Source of the DNA: Maribacter sp. BPC-D8
Lineage (GTDB): Bacteria; Bacteroidota; Bacteroidia; Flavobacteriales; Flavobacteriaceae
NCBI RefSeq assembly: GCF_035207705.1
Contig: NZ_CP128187.1
Location: 496,001-560,000, forward strand
Reading direction: 5' to 3'
Length of the DNA: 64,000 bases
Shown: one piece after another, positions 54,804 to 63,786 of the stretch
Layout of the letters: the number at the start of each line of letters is the position of its first letter
Position numbering within the stretch: position 1 is the first letter of the stretch
Translations under genes and position numbers: made by a program
The notes under the pieces: generated by a model
What the model was told of the DNA's origin: nothing
The model's database searches: none
The model's input: only the letters and a program-made list of their open reading frames with translations

Positions 54804-54848
54804 AAACTGGTTGTTTGTGACATATCACAACAACCAGTTTTCTTTTTT
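54804..54848 (+). terminator. Rho-independent terminator after tldE
   Basis: The arm AAACTGGTTGTT plus TGTGA pairs with TCACA plus ACAACCAGTTT with one bulged T, followed by a T-rich run. It overlaps the longest version of the next frame, which argues for a later start of that gene. Confidence 0.85.
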
Positions 54849-54879
54849 CCTAGGGAATAAAAACACAAACTACTTGCCC

Positions 54880-55500
54880 TTGAGCAATGAATTTTTCTTT
54901 ACGAGATTACAGTACGAGTCTGGCGATTGGGACGTTGACCAACGTATGCCCTCAAATTTGTTGAATTCATTGGTGGAGTATACCACGTTGAAAGTAGATA
55001 CTCAAGAAAAGATTATTTCGCTGGCAAGCGATGATATTTTTAAGAGTCCGTTTTGCTATATATCGGGACATAAATTGGTGGAGTTTACCAAAAAGGAAAA
55101 AGAGAACTTTGAAAAATATGTGCGTAACGGAGGATTCGTTTTCGCAGATGATTGCAATCACGATATTGACGGATTGTTTGCCAAATCTTTTGAGCGGCAG
55201 ATGGAAGAAATATTTGGTCCGTCCGAATTAAAAAAAATACCCAACGACCACGAATTGTATTCTATTTTCTTTGATTTCGAAAATGGACCGCCAACTACAT
55301 CACAAGAACTGAATGGTTGGGGTGATGACTTGGTACACGAGTACCTGAAAGCTATCGTAATTAATGGTAGAATAGGAGTGTTGTACAGTAATAAAGACTA
55401 TGGTTGTGAGTGGGATTATGATTTTAGAAATAAACGTTGGTACAAAATAGACAATACACGGTTTGGGGTCAATATAGTGTTGTACGCCCTTACTTCATAA
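54880..55500 (+). CDS. DUF4159 family protein
   Basis: I chose the TTG at 54880 rather than the TTG at 54811, because the longer version would begin inside the tldE terminator. The family-typical start FFFTRLQYESGDWDVDQRM follows at once. The 206-residue protein has the DUF4159 pattern KSPFCYISGHKLV, GGFVFADDCNHDIDG and GVLYSNKDYGCEWDYD. Members usually lie beside MoxR, DUF58 and BatA-like genes, exactly as here (12 nt before MoxR). Function is unknown. Confidence 0.85.
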   Translation: MSNEFFFTRLQYESGDWDVDQRMPSNLLNSLVEYTTLKVDTQEKIISLASDDIFKSPFCYISGHKLVEFTKKEKENFEKYVRNGGFVFADDCNHDIDGLFAKSFERQMEEIFGPSELKKIPNDHELYSIFFDFENGPPTTSQELNGWGDDLVHEYLKAIVINGRIGVLYSNKDYGCEWDYDFRNKRWYKIDNTRFGVNIVLYALTS

Positions 55501-55512
55501 ATACATTTTTGA

Positions 55513-56517
55513 ATGGATAAAGAATTACAACGTATTGCAGATGAGGTAGAAATGCTTTCCGGTAAATTGAGTGCTTTAAAGCAAGAGATCGGAAAGGTTA
55601 TTATTGGGCAAGAAGAAACCGTATCGCAATTACTGATTACGTTTTTAGCCGGTGGTCATGCTTTGTTAGAAGGTGTACCGGGTTTGGCGAAAACGCTAAT
55701 GATCAGAACTTTGGCAAATGCAATCGATTTAAAGTTCAAGAGAATACAGTTTACGCCCGATCTAATGCCTTCAGATATTATCGGGACCGAAATTTTAGAG
55801 GAAGACCATACCACGGGTAAAAAGTTCTTTAAGTTCAATAAAGGACCTATTTTCTCTAATATTATTCTAGCGGATGAAATAAACCGTACACCACCAAAAA
55901 CACAGGCAGCCTTATTGGAAGCGATGCAAGAGTTTGAGGTTACCTACGGAGATAAAACGTATCCGTTAGATAAGCCATTCTTTATTCTAGCAACACAAAA
56001 CCCAATTGAGCAATCAGGTACTTTCGTGCTACCAGAAGCACAGCAAGATCGTTTTCTATTATATATTAAAATAGGATATCCTACACAGAAAGATGAAGAA
56101 GCCATATTGAAGGCAACTACGGGAGGTATAAAAAAGAAGCTGAATAAGGTGATTTCTGGGGATGATATTGTACGGTTGCAACAGTTAGTTCGCGAAGTTT
56201 CTATTAGCGATGCACTGATCACTTTTGTGAGCGATATTATTCGTGCGACACGACCAGAAACCACAACAGATGCTTACGTAAAAGACTGGGTAGATTGGGG
56301 TGCAGGTCCGCGTGCAGGTCAAGCAATGATCTTAACAGCAAAGGCTAATGCCTTGTTAGAAGGTAGATTAGCAGTTACATTAAATGATATCAAAAGTGTA
56401 GCATTACCTGTACTTCGCCATAGGGTTTTGGTGAATTTTAGAGCTGAAGCGGAAGGCATCACTTCAGATAAAGTAGCAACTCATTTATTGAATGCGATAG
56501 AAATAAAAGGCAAGTAA
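55513..56517 (+). CDS. MoxR-family AAA+ ATPase
   Basis: The 334-residue ATPase has Walker A LLEGVPGLAKT, Walker B ILADEINRTPPKTQAALLEAMQE and the NPIEQSGTFVLPEAQQDRF sensor/arginine-finger region, with the C-terminal AAA_lid_2 domain. MoxR proteins work as chaperones with vWA-domain partners, which are encoded downstream. It is 22 nt before the DUF58 gene, within a six-gene operon that ends at 62714. Confidence 0.95.
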   Translation: MDKELQRIADEVEMLSGKLSALKQEIGKVIIGQEETVSQLLITFLAGGHALLEGVPGLAKTLMIRTLANAIDLKFKRIQFTPDLMPSDIIGTEILEEDHTTGKKFFKFNKGPIFSNIILADEINRTPPKTQAALLEAMQEFEVTYGDKTYPLDKPFFILATQNPIEQSGTFVLPEAQQDRFLLYIKIGYPTQKDEEAILKATTGGIKKKLNKVISGDDIVRLQQLVREVSISDALITFVSDIIRATRPETTTDAYVKDWVDWGAGPRAGQAMILTAKANALLEGRLAVTLNDIKSVALPVLRHRVLVNFRAEAEGITSDKVATHLLNAIEIKGK

Positions 56518-56539
56518 ATAACACTCCATTATTGAGTAC

Positions 56540-57439
56540 ATGGCAAAACAAGACTATCACGATTTATTAAAACCAGAAGTCATCAATACCGTTTCCGGAT
56601 TATCACTGATATCTAGAATAGTAGTTGAAGGCTTTACGTCTGGTTTAAATAGAAGTGCAAGTGTGGGGCCTGGTATGGAGTTTAGTCAGTACAGAGGGTA
56701 TCAACCAGGTGATGATTTACGGTTGTTAGATTGGAAAATGTTGGCACGTTCTGGCAGGTATTATATCAAGCAATCTGAAATTGAAAGTCAGGTAACCATC
56801 AAATTTATTGTAGATGCCAGCGCATCGATGTTACATAAAGAAGATACCATATCTAAAATGGATTTTACCCGTGTGCTCGTTGCAACACTAGCATATATGG
56901 CGCAAAAGCAGGGTGATTCTGTTGGACTATTTGCCCTCAACGATAGTGATGTGGTTAGTATTTACCCTAAGGCAGATAAAAAGCATTACAATCGGTTATT
57001 GCTAGAACTCATCAACCTTTCAAATAAAGGTAAATGGCCAGAAACCCATATTTCAAATAAACGCATACCGAATAGAGGGGGAAAAGAATTGATTTTTTTC
57101 TTGACAGATATGTATGAAACAGGAGCGGAGATTTCAAAGTTTGTTAAAGGATTAAAATCCGCGAGAAATGAAGTGGTCGTACTTCAAATTATGGGATCTG
57201 CAGAGATGGATTTCAATTACGGTTCAAATATCACTTTCGAAGATTTGGAAACAGGAGCACGAGTAAAAGTAGATACCGAGAAAGCAAAAACAGAGTACTT
57301 ATCTGCTCTTGAAAGTAGATTGAAAAAGGTGAAAGACGAATTGCTTTCAAACGGTATCGATCATTATGTGTTTCGTATGGATGCACATTTGGGAGAAGCA
57401 TTGCAATTATTTTTAAAACAACGTAAAAGACTCGGTTAA
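56540..57439 (+). CDS. DUF58 family protein
   Basis: The 299-residue protein has the DUF58 signature (GPGMEFSQYRGYQPGDDLRLLDWKMLARSGRYYIKQSE) and a vWA-like core (FIVDASASML, a MIDAS-like D-x-S-x-S). DUF58 proteins are regular partners of MoxR ATPases in membrane and cell-envelope stress operons. It is cytoplasmic or membrane-associated, with no membrane segment seen. The start of the BatA-like gene lies 2 nt after its stop. Confidence 0.92.
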   Translation: MAKQDYHDLLKPEVINTVSGLSLISRIVVEGFTSGLNRSASVGPGMEFSQYRGYQPGDDLRLLDWKMLARSGRYYIKQSEIESQVTIKFIVDASASMLHKEDTISKMDFTRVLVATLAYMAQKQGDSVGLFALNDSDVVSIYPKADKKHYNRLLLELINLSNKGKWPETHISNKRIPNRGGKELIFFLTDMYETGAEISKFVKGLKSARNEVVVLQIMGSAEMDFNYGSNITFEDLETGARVKVDTEKAKTEYLSALESRLKKVKDELLSNGIDHYVFRMDAHLGEALQLFLKQRKRLG

Positions 57440-57440
57440 T

Positions 57441-58751
57441 ATGTCATTCGCACAACCTTCGTATTTATGGGCTTTATTGGGACTTTTAGTTCCGATAGCA
57501 ATCCATTTATGGAGTAAGAAAGAAGCGAAAACTATAAAGATTGGCAGCGTTCAATTGTTATCAGAATCAAAATCGAGACAATCTAGCAGTATACAATTAA
57601 ACGAATGGTGGTTGTTGCTTTTGCGTATGGTAATTATTTCGCTGATTACTTTGGTCATGGCAAAACCGCAATGGAAATCAAAGGTGAACAACAGTAAACT
57701 GACCTATGTTATTGAACCTGAATTAGCAAGGAATGAAAATTTCATGTCTCGTTTTATTGATTTGCAGTCAGATCAAGAAATAAGGCTTTTAAAATCTGGG
57801 TTACCTAAAAATGATATTGAGAATGCCAATTCAGAAGATTTTAGTAGTGTAGATTATTGGTCATTAGCATCAGAAATGGATGCCTTAGAAACCGATAGTA
57901 TTATTGTTTTTACCAACGGATACGCAAAAGGACTAAAAGGAGCAAGACCCGAAACCAACCACCACATCAACTGGATAGTTTTGGACTCCGTACAAACAAT
58001 TGAGAAGCCTTTACTAGCATATCAGACAGAGAAAAATATAACATTATTTACAACTAGTAATAGTCCGGTAGTTTCAAAAATAGCAAAGAAGAATATTGAA
58101 ATAGGAGATGTATACCAATTGGCATCAAATGGCGATAGTTTACTGGTTTCAAGTTCAAGTTCTAGCTCAATCTCAAATTCAACAAGAATCCCTTTAATTC
58201 AGCAAAAGACAATAGAAGTAGCACTGGTGTATGCAGATAGTCTACGTTCAGATAAAACATATATAGAAGCAGCATTGGCGGCATTATCGACTTATTTGGA
58301 TAGAGAAATAAAAGTCGAAAGCTATTTGGATAACGAAGTATTGGAGAATAAGAAAACAGATTTAACGATTTGGTTGAGTACTAAGCCTGCTCCGGTTTCA
58401 GCTCAAAAGACACTTGTATTTAAGAAGGATTCCATTTCTAATGCGCTGATAAAAAAGGGGGAAGATGAAAATACCTTTTATTTAACAGAAAGAATTAACA
58501 CCGAAAATGCGGTTACTGGGCGATTAACAGAGAACCTATTAAACATTTTAGATGTCTATAAAGAAGTAATTGAACTACAAGCTAAAGCAGATATTCGCTC
58601 AGTGACAGAAGCAGACTTGAAAACAAATTTCATAGAAAATAAAGCATCGAAAACTCATCAAGCCAGCTGGAATCTGAATCCGTACTTATGGGTTTTTCTT
58701 TTAATATTATTAATTGTCGAACGCTTTGTAGCTTATAAACGAACTCAGTAA
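57441..58751 (+). CDS. BatA-like aerotolerance membrane protein
   Basis: The 436-residue protein begins with the BatA N-terminal domain (SYLWALLGLLVPIAIHLWSKKEAKTIKIGSVQLL), one more helix near 60-78 and a last membrane helix at about 413-430. The central vWA-like region is divergent and has no intact MIDAS motif. A Ser-rich stretch (about 235-248) is a flexible linker. Its stop overlaps the ATG of the next gene (TAATG). It is likely part of a MoxR-driven membrane complex. Confidence 0.85.
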   Translation: MSFAQPSYLWALLGLLVPIAIHLWSKKEAKTIKIGSVQLLSESKSRQSSSIQLNEWWLLLLRMVIISLITLVMAKPQWKSKVNNSKLTYVIEPELARNENFMSRFIDLQSDQEIRLLKSGLPKNDIENANSEDFSSVDYWSLASEMDALETDSIIVFTNGYAKGLKGARPETNHHINWIVLDSVQTIEKPLLAYQTEKNITLFTTSNSPVVSKIAKKNIEIGDVYQLASNGDSLLVSSSSSSSISNSTRIPLIQQKTIEVALVYADSLRSDKTYIEAALAALSTYLDREIKVESYLDNEVLENKKTDLTIWLSTKPAPVSAQKTLVFKKDSISNALIKKGEDENTFYLTERINTENAVTGRLTENLLNILDVYKEVIELQAKADIRSVTEADLKTNFIENKASKTHQASWNLNPYLWVFLLILLIVERFVAYKRTQ

Positions 58752-60970
58752 TGGAATCAGGCAAACTACACTTGATGAAATTTCATAGGCGCTGGCAAAT
58801 CCTGTCATACGCAGAAGCTGTTTTGTATGCTGTTGGCATTGCCGTTCTTTTCTATTTAGTGTCTAAAAATCTATGGGTTGGCATTTTAAGCTTTGTGGCT
58901 GCATTGGTCGTTTTACTTTTGGTAAGGAAGCCTTGGAAACTTAATTTGTCTACTACAGGTACCTATGTAGATGCACATATAGACGAAGCATCGTTTAGCA
59001 CAGGGTTATTGCTACAGCCAGAAGATTCATTATCTAATCTTGCCAAGTTACAACGCTATAAAGTATCTGAAGAGCTTACGAAAAGGCTGGGCGCTATACA
59101 ACCGCCAAACAAATTGAAACAAGCGGTACTGGTTATGCTAGGGTTGGTATTACTTGGTGTAGCTGTTCAACAATTAGATTTGTTTAAAGGCGTAGAAAGT
59201 GTTTTAGGGAATTCTACTAACAAAACACAAATTCAGTTTATAGCAACTGATAGTATTAGTGGGAAGTCCGTCATTCCAAAAATTTCCAGTCAAGATATTA
59301 GTGTCACATATCCATCATACTCACGAAAAGGAACAATTACTTTAAGCGACCCAAACATAAAGGCGATTACTGGGGCAACTGTTCTGTGGACGCTAGAGTT
59401 TGATAATCTCGTTACTGAAGTTTATTTAGACCGCATGGGAGAACTAATTCCACTGCAAAAAGGCGAAAACGGGTATCGTATAAGACAACAGTTATCAGAA
59501 TCGGGCTTCTATAGTTTCAAATTCAAGAATGAAGAAGGCATTGAATTTACGTCAGATTTATTCTCGTTGGAGGCAATACCAGATAATCCGCCAGAAATAG
59601 AGATTTTAGGGTTGGAACAATACACGTATTTTGATTTTTCAGACAAAAAGATTGTCGAGCTAGAAAGTGCAATTACTGATGATTACGGAATTGACCAAGC
59701 CTATATCATAGCAACAGTAAGTAAGGGGTCGGGAGAATCGGTGAAGTTTAGGGAAGAGAAATTAAATTTCAAGGAAACTATATCGAAAGGTGTGAAATCG
59801 GTGAGGGCTACGAAAACGCTGGATTTAAATGCTTTAAAAATGGAATTGGGCGACGAGCTCTATTTTTATATTGAAGCCTTTGATGAAAAGCAACCCAAGA
59901 GAAATGTTGCGCGTAGCGAAACGTATTTTGCAGTTATAAAAGATACCGTTAGTGAGCAATTTGGCGTAGAAGGAACTTTGGGTGTTGACCAAATGCCCGA
60001 TTATTTTAGAAGTCAGCGACAGTTGATTATCGATACAGAAAAGTTGATAAAAGATAAGCCCAGCATTACAAGCAAAGAATTTAAGTCGAGAAGCAATGAA
60101 CTAGGGTTTGACCAAAAAGCACTGCGTTTAAAGTATGGTCAGTTTATGGGCGATGAATCTGAGATGGAAGAAGCGCCAAGTGAGATCGAAAGTCATGAAG
60201 AAGGTGAGGACCATGATCATACTGAAGATCAAGAAAATATATTAAAAGAATACTCGCACGACCATGATGGTGATAACGAGCATAATTTGGTTGCCGCTGA
60301 AAAAACAGAAGAGGCAGAAGACCCTTTGCACGACTACCTTCATAATCATGATGACCCTGAGGAATCTACATTGTTTGAAGAATCGTTGAAGACAAAATTG
60401 CGAAAAGCTTTGAATATCATGTGGGATGCCGAATTGCATTTACGATTAAATGAACCAGAAAAATCACTTCCATTTCAATATGACGCTTTAGAGCTGATTC
60501 AAGAAATTAAGAATAGTGCCCGTATTTATGTGCATAGAATTGGTTTTGACCCACCACCAATTAAAGAGGATAGCAGACTTACCGGTAAAATAAAGGATAT
60601 TGAGAATTATCGAAAGAACGAAACCAAAGAAGTGAAAAATCCTTTTGTATCACTTGAAAGCGCGATAGCTCGCCTAGAACAGTTTATACAGCAAGAAAGC
60701 ACTTTTAATGATGCTGATAACGCACTTTTTACTGCTGCAGGCAACGAATTGGCACAATTGGCAATAGCTAACCCAAGTAAGTATTTACATGTCTTACAAG
60801 GCTTAAAACGAATTGAAAATAATACGGAGCGGACAATGGCTAATTATAAATTTGTTCAAAAAGGATTATTAGCTGCCTTACCGAAAACTCCGCAAATACC
60901 TGGGGCTAAAAAAGAGTATACAGACGATATCAATTCATTATTTCTAAAACAACTAGAGGTGTATGATTGA
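58751..60970 (+). CDS. DUF4175-like membrane protein with His/Asp-rich insert
   Basis: The 739-residue protein has three N-terminal helices (about 20-60 and 122-142) followed by a long soluble part with helical and Ig-like regions. Residues about 475-545 contain a His/Asp/Glu-rich segment (HEEGEDHDHTEDQ, YSHDHDGDNEHN, DYLHNHDDPEE) that may bind metal ions. It sits in the MoxR-DUF58-BatA operon and overlaps the next gene by 8 nt. Its role is unknown, possibly a scaffold for the membrane complex. Confidence 0.8.
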   Translation: MESGKLHLMKFHRRWQILSYAEAVLYAVGIAVLFYLVSKNLWVGILSFVAALVVLLLVRKPWKLNLSTTGTYVDAHIDEASFSTGLLLQPEDSLSNLAKLQRYKVSEELTKRLGAIQPPNKLKQAVLVMLGLVLLGVAVQQLDLFKGVESVLGNSTNKTQIQFIATDSISGKSVIPKISSQDISVTYPSYSRKGTITLSDPNIKAITGATVLWTLEFDNLVTEVYLDRMGELIPLQKGENGYRIRQQLSESGFYSFKFKNEEGIEFTSDLFSLEAIPDNPPEIEILGLEQYTYFDFSDKKIVELESAITDDYGIDQAYIIATVSKGSGESVKFREEKLNFKETISKGVKSVRATKTLDLNALKMELGDELYFYIEAFDEKQPKRNVARSETYFAVIKDTVSEQFGVEGTLGVDQMPDYFRSQRQLIIDTEKLIKDKPSITSKEFKSRSNELGFDQKALRLKYGQFMGDESEMEEAPSEIESHEEGEDHDHTEDQENILKEYSHDHDGDNEHNLVAAEKTEEAEDPLHDYLHNHDDPEESTLFEESLKTKLRKALNIMWDAELHLRLNEPEKSLPFQYDALELIQEIKNSARIYVHRIGFDPPPIKEDSRLTGKIKDIENYRKNETKEVKNPFVSLESAIARLEQFIQQESTFNDADNALFTAAGNELAQLAIANPSKYLHVLQGLKRIENNTERTMANYKFVQKGLLAALPKTPQIPGAKKEYTDDINSLFLKQLEVYD

Positions 60971-62714
60971 TGGTTTCTCGTTTTTGCAAAAAGAGCTCAT
61001 GATCCCCATCTTACTTGGCGGATTAGTAGTTTTTAATATTTATGTTTGGAAAGAATGGCAAACGAAACAAAGGGGTCGCTTTGTTGTAAATGCTATTGTT
61101 GCTTTGATAACAATCTTGGCATTGGCTATAATAATTCTAGAGCCTACAAAAGAAGTTGAGATTAATGATAGTCAAGCATTAGTGCTGACCGATAATTTTG
61201 ATGAAGCAGCAAAAGACAGTCTTTTAAACCATTATAAGGGTATAAAGGTATTAGATTATAATCCTAAAAAATCGATTCGTAAAGAGCTCGATTCCCTTAC
61301 CAGTGTTATTGTACTTGGTGATGGTGTTGAGCCGTATGATTTTTATTTGTTTGATAGTATTCCCACAACCTATTTTCCAAATGCTGCCCCAACGGGAGTT
61401 TCGCAATTAAACTATACAGAACAGCTGGTATTGGGTAATGAATTAAAGATTTCTGGCAGTTATTCAAATCCCATAAAAAAGTCATTTTTAGTACTACAAG
61501 ATTCAAGAAATAATGGGCTAGATTCTATACAATTCGTTGCGGATAAGATTGCAGATTTTAACCTGAGTACTCGCCCAAAAGTAACTGGGACTTATGTGTA
61601 TCAATTAGCGATTAAAGATAGTACTGGCGTTATCTTAGAAACGAATCCGCTTCCTATAGAAATACTAAAAAAAGAACCATTGCGAGTTCTAATTTTAAAT
61701 ACCTTCCCCACATTTGAGACAAAATATCTAAAGAACTTCTTGGCGGAATCTGGACATGAAGTTATTGTTAGAAGTCAGTTGACAAAAGGGAAATATAAGT
61801 TTGAATATTTTAATACTCCGACACAACCGGTTTATCAATTTACTGATGCGGTTTTGCAAAATTTTGATATTATTATTGTAGATGCTGAAACGTATGTGAG
61901 TTTGGGGAAATCGACCAAATCGAGATTTGAAAAGAGTGTTGCTGAAAGTGGTTTAGGACTATTTATTCAACCTAGTGATTTCCTTTTTGATAACCGAAGC
62001 AGCGACGCCTATTTTAAATTTAAACGGGACAGGATTAGTACAGTACCATTACCCGAATTCGCTGCAGAAACAGAAAAGTACCCATATCAGTTTGATGAAC
62101 AATTATTAGTAGAACCAATTCGTTTAGGGGGAGCATCAAACCTAGCTGTGTATCGACAAATGGATAACGGAAAAATTGCAACGGCAACATTATTAAATAG
62201 TTATCAGCTTTTGTTGAATGGAAAAAGTGAAGTGTACCGTGGTATTTGGACCACCATTTTAGATAAGATAGCAAAGAAGAAAAGGCAGGTAGTTTCATGG
62301 GAGGCCAATACCAAAATTCCAAGAATAGACGAGCCATTTCATTTTGAGGTTCGAACAAATATAGCCGAATTTAGGGTTGTAAATGAAGACAGTATTTCGG
62401 TGTCGCTTTTTCAAAAAGCGTTGCTGCCTAGTCACTATTCAGGTACTGTGCATCCAAAGAAAACAGGATGGAATACATTGCAAGTTGAAAATGATAGTAC
62501 GAGCTTTTTATACTATGTTTATGACAATAAAGATTGGAGCGCTTTAACAAGTACCGCGAACTTAGCAGCTAATAAAAAGCAATTCGCAAAAGAAACTCAA
62601 AAAAATAGAACGGTTGTTGTGGACCGTCCTATTTCTCTATTAGCATTTTATATCCTCTTTCTGTTAGGGGTAGGGTGGTTGTGGCTTTCACCAAAACTAT
62701 CCGCCGAAGGCTAA
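60963..62714 (+). CDS. Membrane protein, last gene of the MoxR operon
   Basis: The 583-residue protein has two N-terminal membrane helices (about 12-28 and 40-60) and one at about 555-575, with a large periplasmic middle region. The part around 195-320 (LRVLILNTFPTFETKYLKNFLAESGHEV) resembles the glutamine-amidotransferase-like fold found in BatA-related proteins of this type, but catalytic residues are not evident. Overlap with the upstream gene indicates coupling. Its stop converges with the YeeE gene at 62729, 14 nt away. Confidence 0.8.
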   Translation: MIDGFSFLQKELMIPILLGGLVVFNIYVWKEWQTKQRGRFVVNAIVALITILALAIIILEPTKEVEINDSQALVLTDNFDEAAKDSLLNHYKGIKVLDYNPKKSIRKELDSLTSVIVLGDGVEPYDFYLFDSIPTTYFPNAAPTGVSQLNYTEQLVLGNELKISGSYSNPIKKSFLVLQDSRNNGLDSIQFVADKIADFNLSTRPKVTGTYVYQLAIKDSTGVILETNPLPIEILKKEPLRVLILNTFPTFETKYLKNFLAESGHEVIVRSQLTKGKYKFEYFNTPTQPVYQFTDAVLQNFDIIIVDAETYVSLGKSTKSRFEKSVAESGLGLFIQPSDFLFDNRSSDAYFKFKRDRISTVPLPEFAAETEKYPYQFDEQLLVEPIRLGGASNLAVYRQMDNGKIATATLLNSYQLLLNGKSEVYRGIWTTILDKIAKKKRQVVSWEANTKIPRIDEPFHFEVRTNIAEFRVVNEDSISVSLFQKALLPSHYSGTVHPKKTGWNTLQVENDSTSFLYYVYDNKDWSALTSTANLAANKKQFAKETQKNRTVVVDRPISLLAFYILFLLGVGWLWLSPKLSAEG

Positions 62715-62728
62715 ATCACTTTATTAAT

Positions 62729-63142
62729 TTAATGGGGTAATTTATTTTTCACTAATCCGTACACGAAAGTACCTAAAAGTGCTCCGCCAATAACAACAAG
62801 AATAGAGTAGTAGCCAGCACCAACAAGCACATACATTGGTCCGGGGCAAGCACCAGCCAACGCCCAGCCTAATCCGAAAATAATACCACCAATTAAATAA
62901 CGGGCAACACTTTTCGTTTTAGGGTGTAAATTCATTTCATTGCCACCAATCGCCTTAATCTTATATTTTTTGATGATTTGCACACCAATAATACCGATAG
63001 CAAGGGCAGAGCCGATAATACCATACATGTGGAAGGATCCAAATTGAAACATCTCGTAAATGCGAAACCACGAGGCAGCTTCAGATTTATACATGATGAT
63101 ACCAAAAAATATACCTATGGTTAAATAACTTATATATTTCAT
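62729..63142 (-). CDS. YeeE/YedE family sulfur transporter, short subunit
   Basis: The 137-residue membrane protein has about four helices and the motif GWALAGACPGPMYVLVGAG, whose Cys is typical of the thiosulfate-conducting YeeE/YedE (DUF6691) family. The short length is normal for the second half of split pairs. Its start is 1 nt after the stop of the 63144 gene, so both are co-translated and probably form one transporter. The substrate is probably thiosulfate or another sulfur species, based on the family. Confidence 0.88.
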   Translation of the reverse strand: MKYISYLTIGIFFGIIMYKSEAASWFRIYEMFQFGSFHMYGIIGSALAIGIIGVQIIKKYKIKAIGGNEMNLHPKTKSVARYLIGGIIFGLGWALAGACPGPMYVLVGAGYYSILVVIGGALLGTFVYGLVKNKLPH

Positions 63143-63143
63143 G

Positions 63144-63704
63144 TTAACTGAATATTAGAGGGAATAAAAGATGAATCATAACTAGACCACCAATAAAGAA
63201 ACCGATAACGGCAATTAAAGAAGGTAACTGTAAATTACTTAGTCCAGATATGGCATGCCCGCTGGTACAACCACCGGCATAACGAGCACCAAAACCTACT
63301 AAGAATCCTCCGATAATTAAAACAGCCAATACAAATGGGTCTGAAAGGTTTTCAGTTGCAAAAAGTTCTGTTGGTAAATAAGCTTCGCCAGCGCTATCTA
63401 TTCCGTAATCTGTTGAAAGCTGTTGTGCAACATCAGGATTTATAACTACCTTGTTATCAGACATAAACTGAGAAGCGATAAAGCCGCCAATTACGGCACC
63501 AACCACAACAACTAAATTCCACCGTTGCGCTCTCCAATCGAACTTAAAAAAATCTGAGTATTTGCCTGCACCGCCAATAGAACACATAGTTCTAAGGTTA
63601 GATGACATACCGAATTGTTTACCTGCATAGAGCAGAATAAACATGGTGAGGGCAATTAAAGGTCCGGCCACATACCATGGCCATGGATCATATATTAAAT
63701 TCAT
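63144..63704 (-). CDS. YeeE/YedE family sulfur transporter, long subunit
   Basis: The 186-residue membrane protein has about five helices and the motif FGARYAGGCTSGHAISGLS, which carries the family's conserved Cys. A long loop of about 40 residues (about 85-125) separates helix groups. First gene of the two-gene pair. The perfect 15-bp inverted repeat about 50-80 nt upstream suggests control by a dimeric regulator. Split YeeE pairs in Bacteroidetes often lie with sulfide or rhodanese genes, which would be to the right and are not in the window. Confidence 0.88.
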   Translation of the reverse strand: MNLIYDPWPWYVAGPLIALTMFILLYAGKQFGMSSNLRTMCSIGGAGKYSDFFKFDWRAQRWNLVVVVGAVIGGFIASQFMSDNKVVINPDVAQQLSTDYGIDSAGEAYLPTELFATENLSDPFVLAVLIIGGFLVGFGARYAGGCTSGHAISGLSNLQLPSLIAVIGFFIGGLVMIHLLFPLIFS

Positions 63705-63752
63705 TATCTATTTAGTTAAAGTCCAAAAGCGCTAAAGAAAGCGCAAAGAAAA

Positions 63753-63786
63753 TCATTCTTATGTAACTAAGGTTACATAAGAATGA
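63753..63786 (-). promoter_or_regulatory. 15-bp perfect inverted repeat upstream of the YeeE pair
   Basis: TCATTCTTATGTAAC (63753-63767) is repeated inverted at 63772-63786 with a 4-nt spacer. The core GTAAC-N4-GTTAC resembles CRP/FNR-family operators. On the minus strand TTTCTTTA (63733-63740) is at the same distance from the centre (29.5 nt) as the -7 elements of the stress regulon, with one mismatch to TAnnTTTA. Confidence 0.6.
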
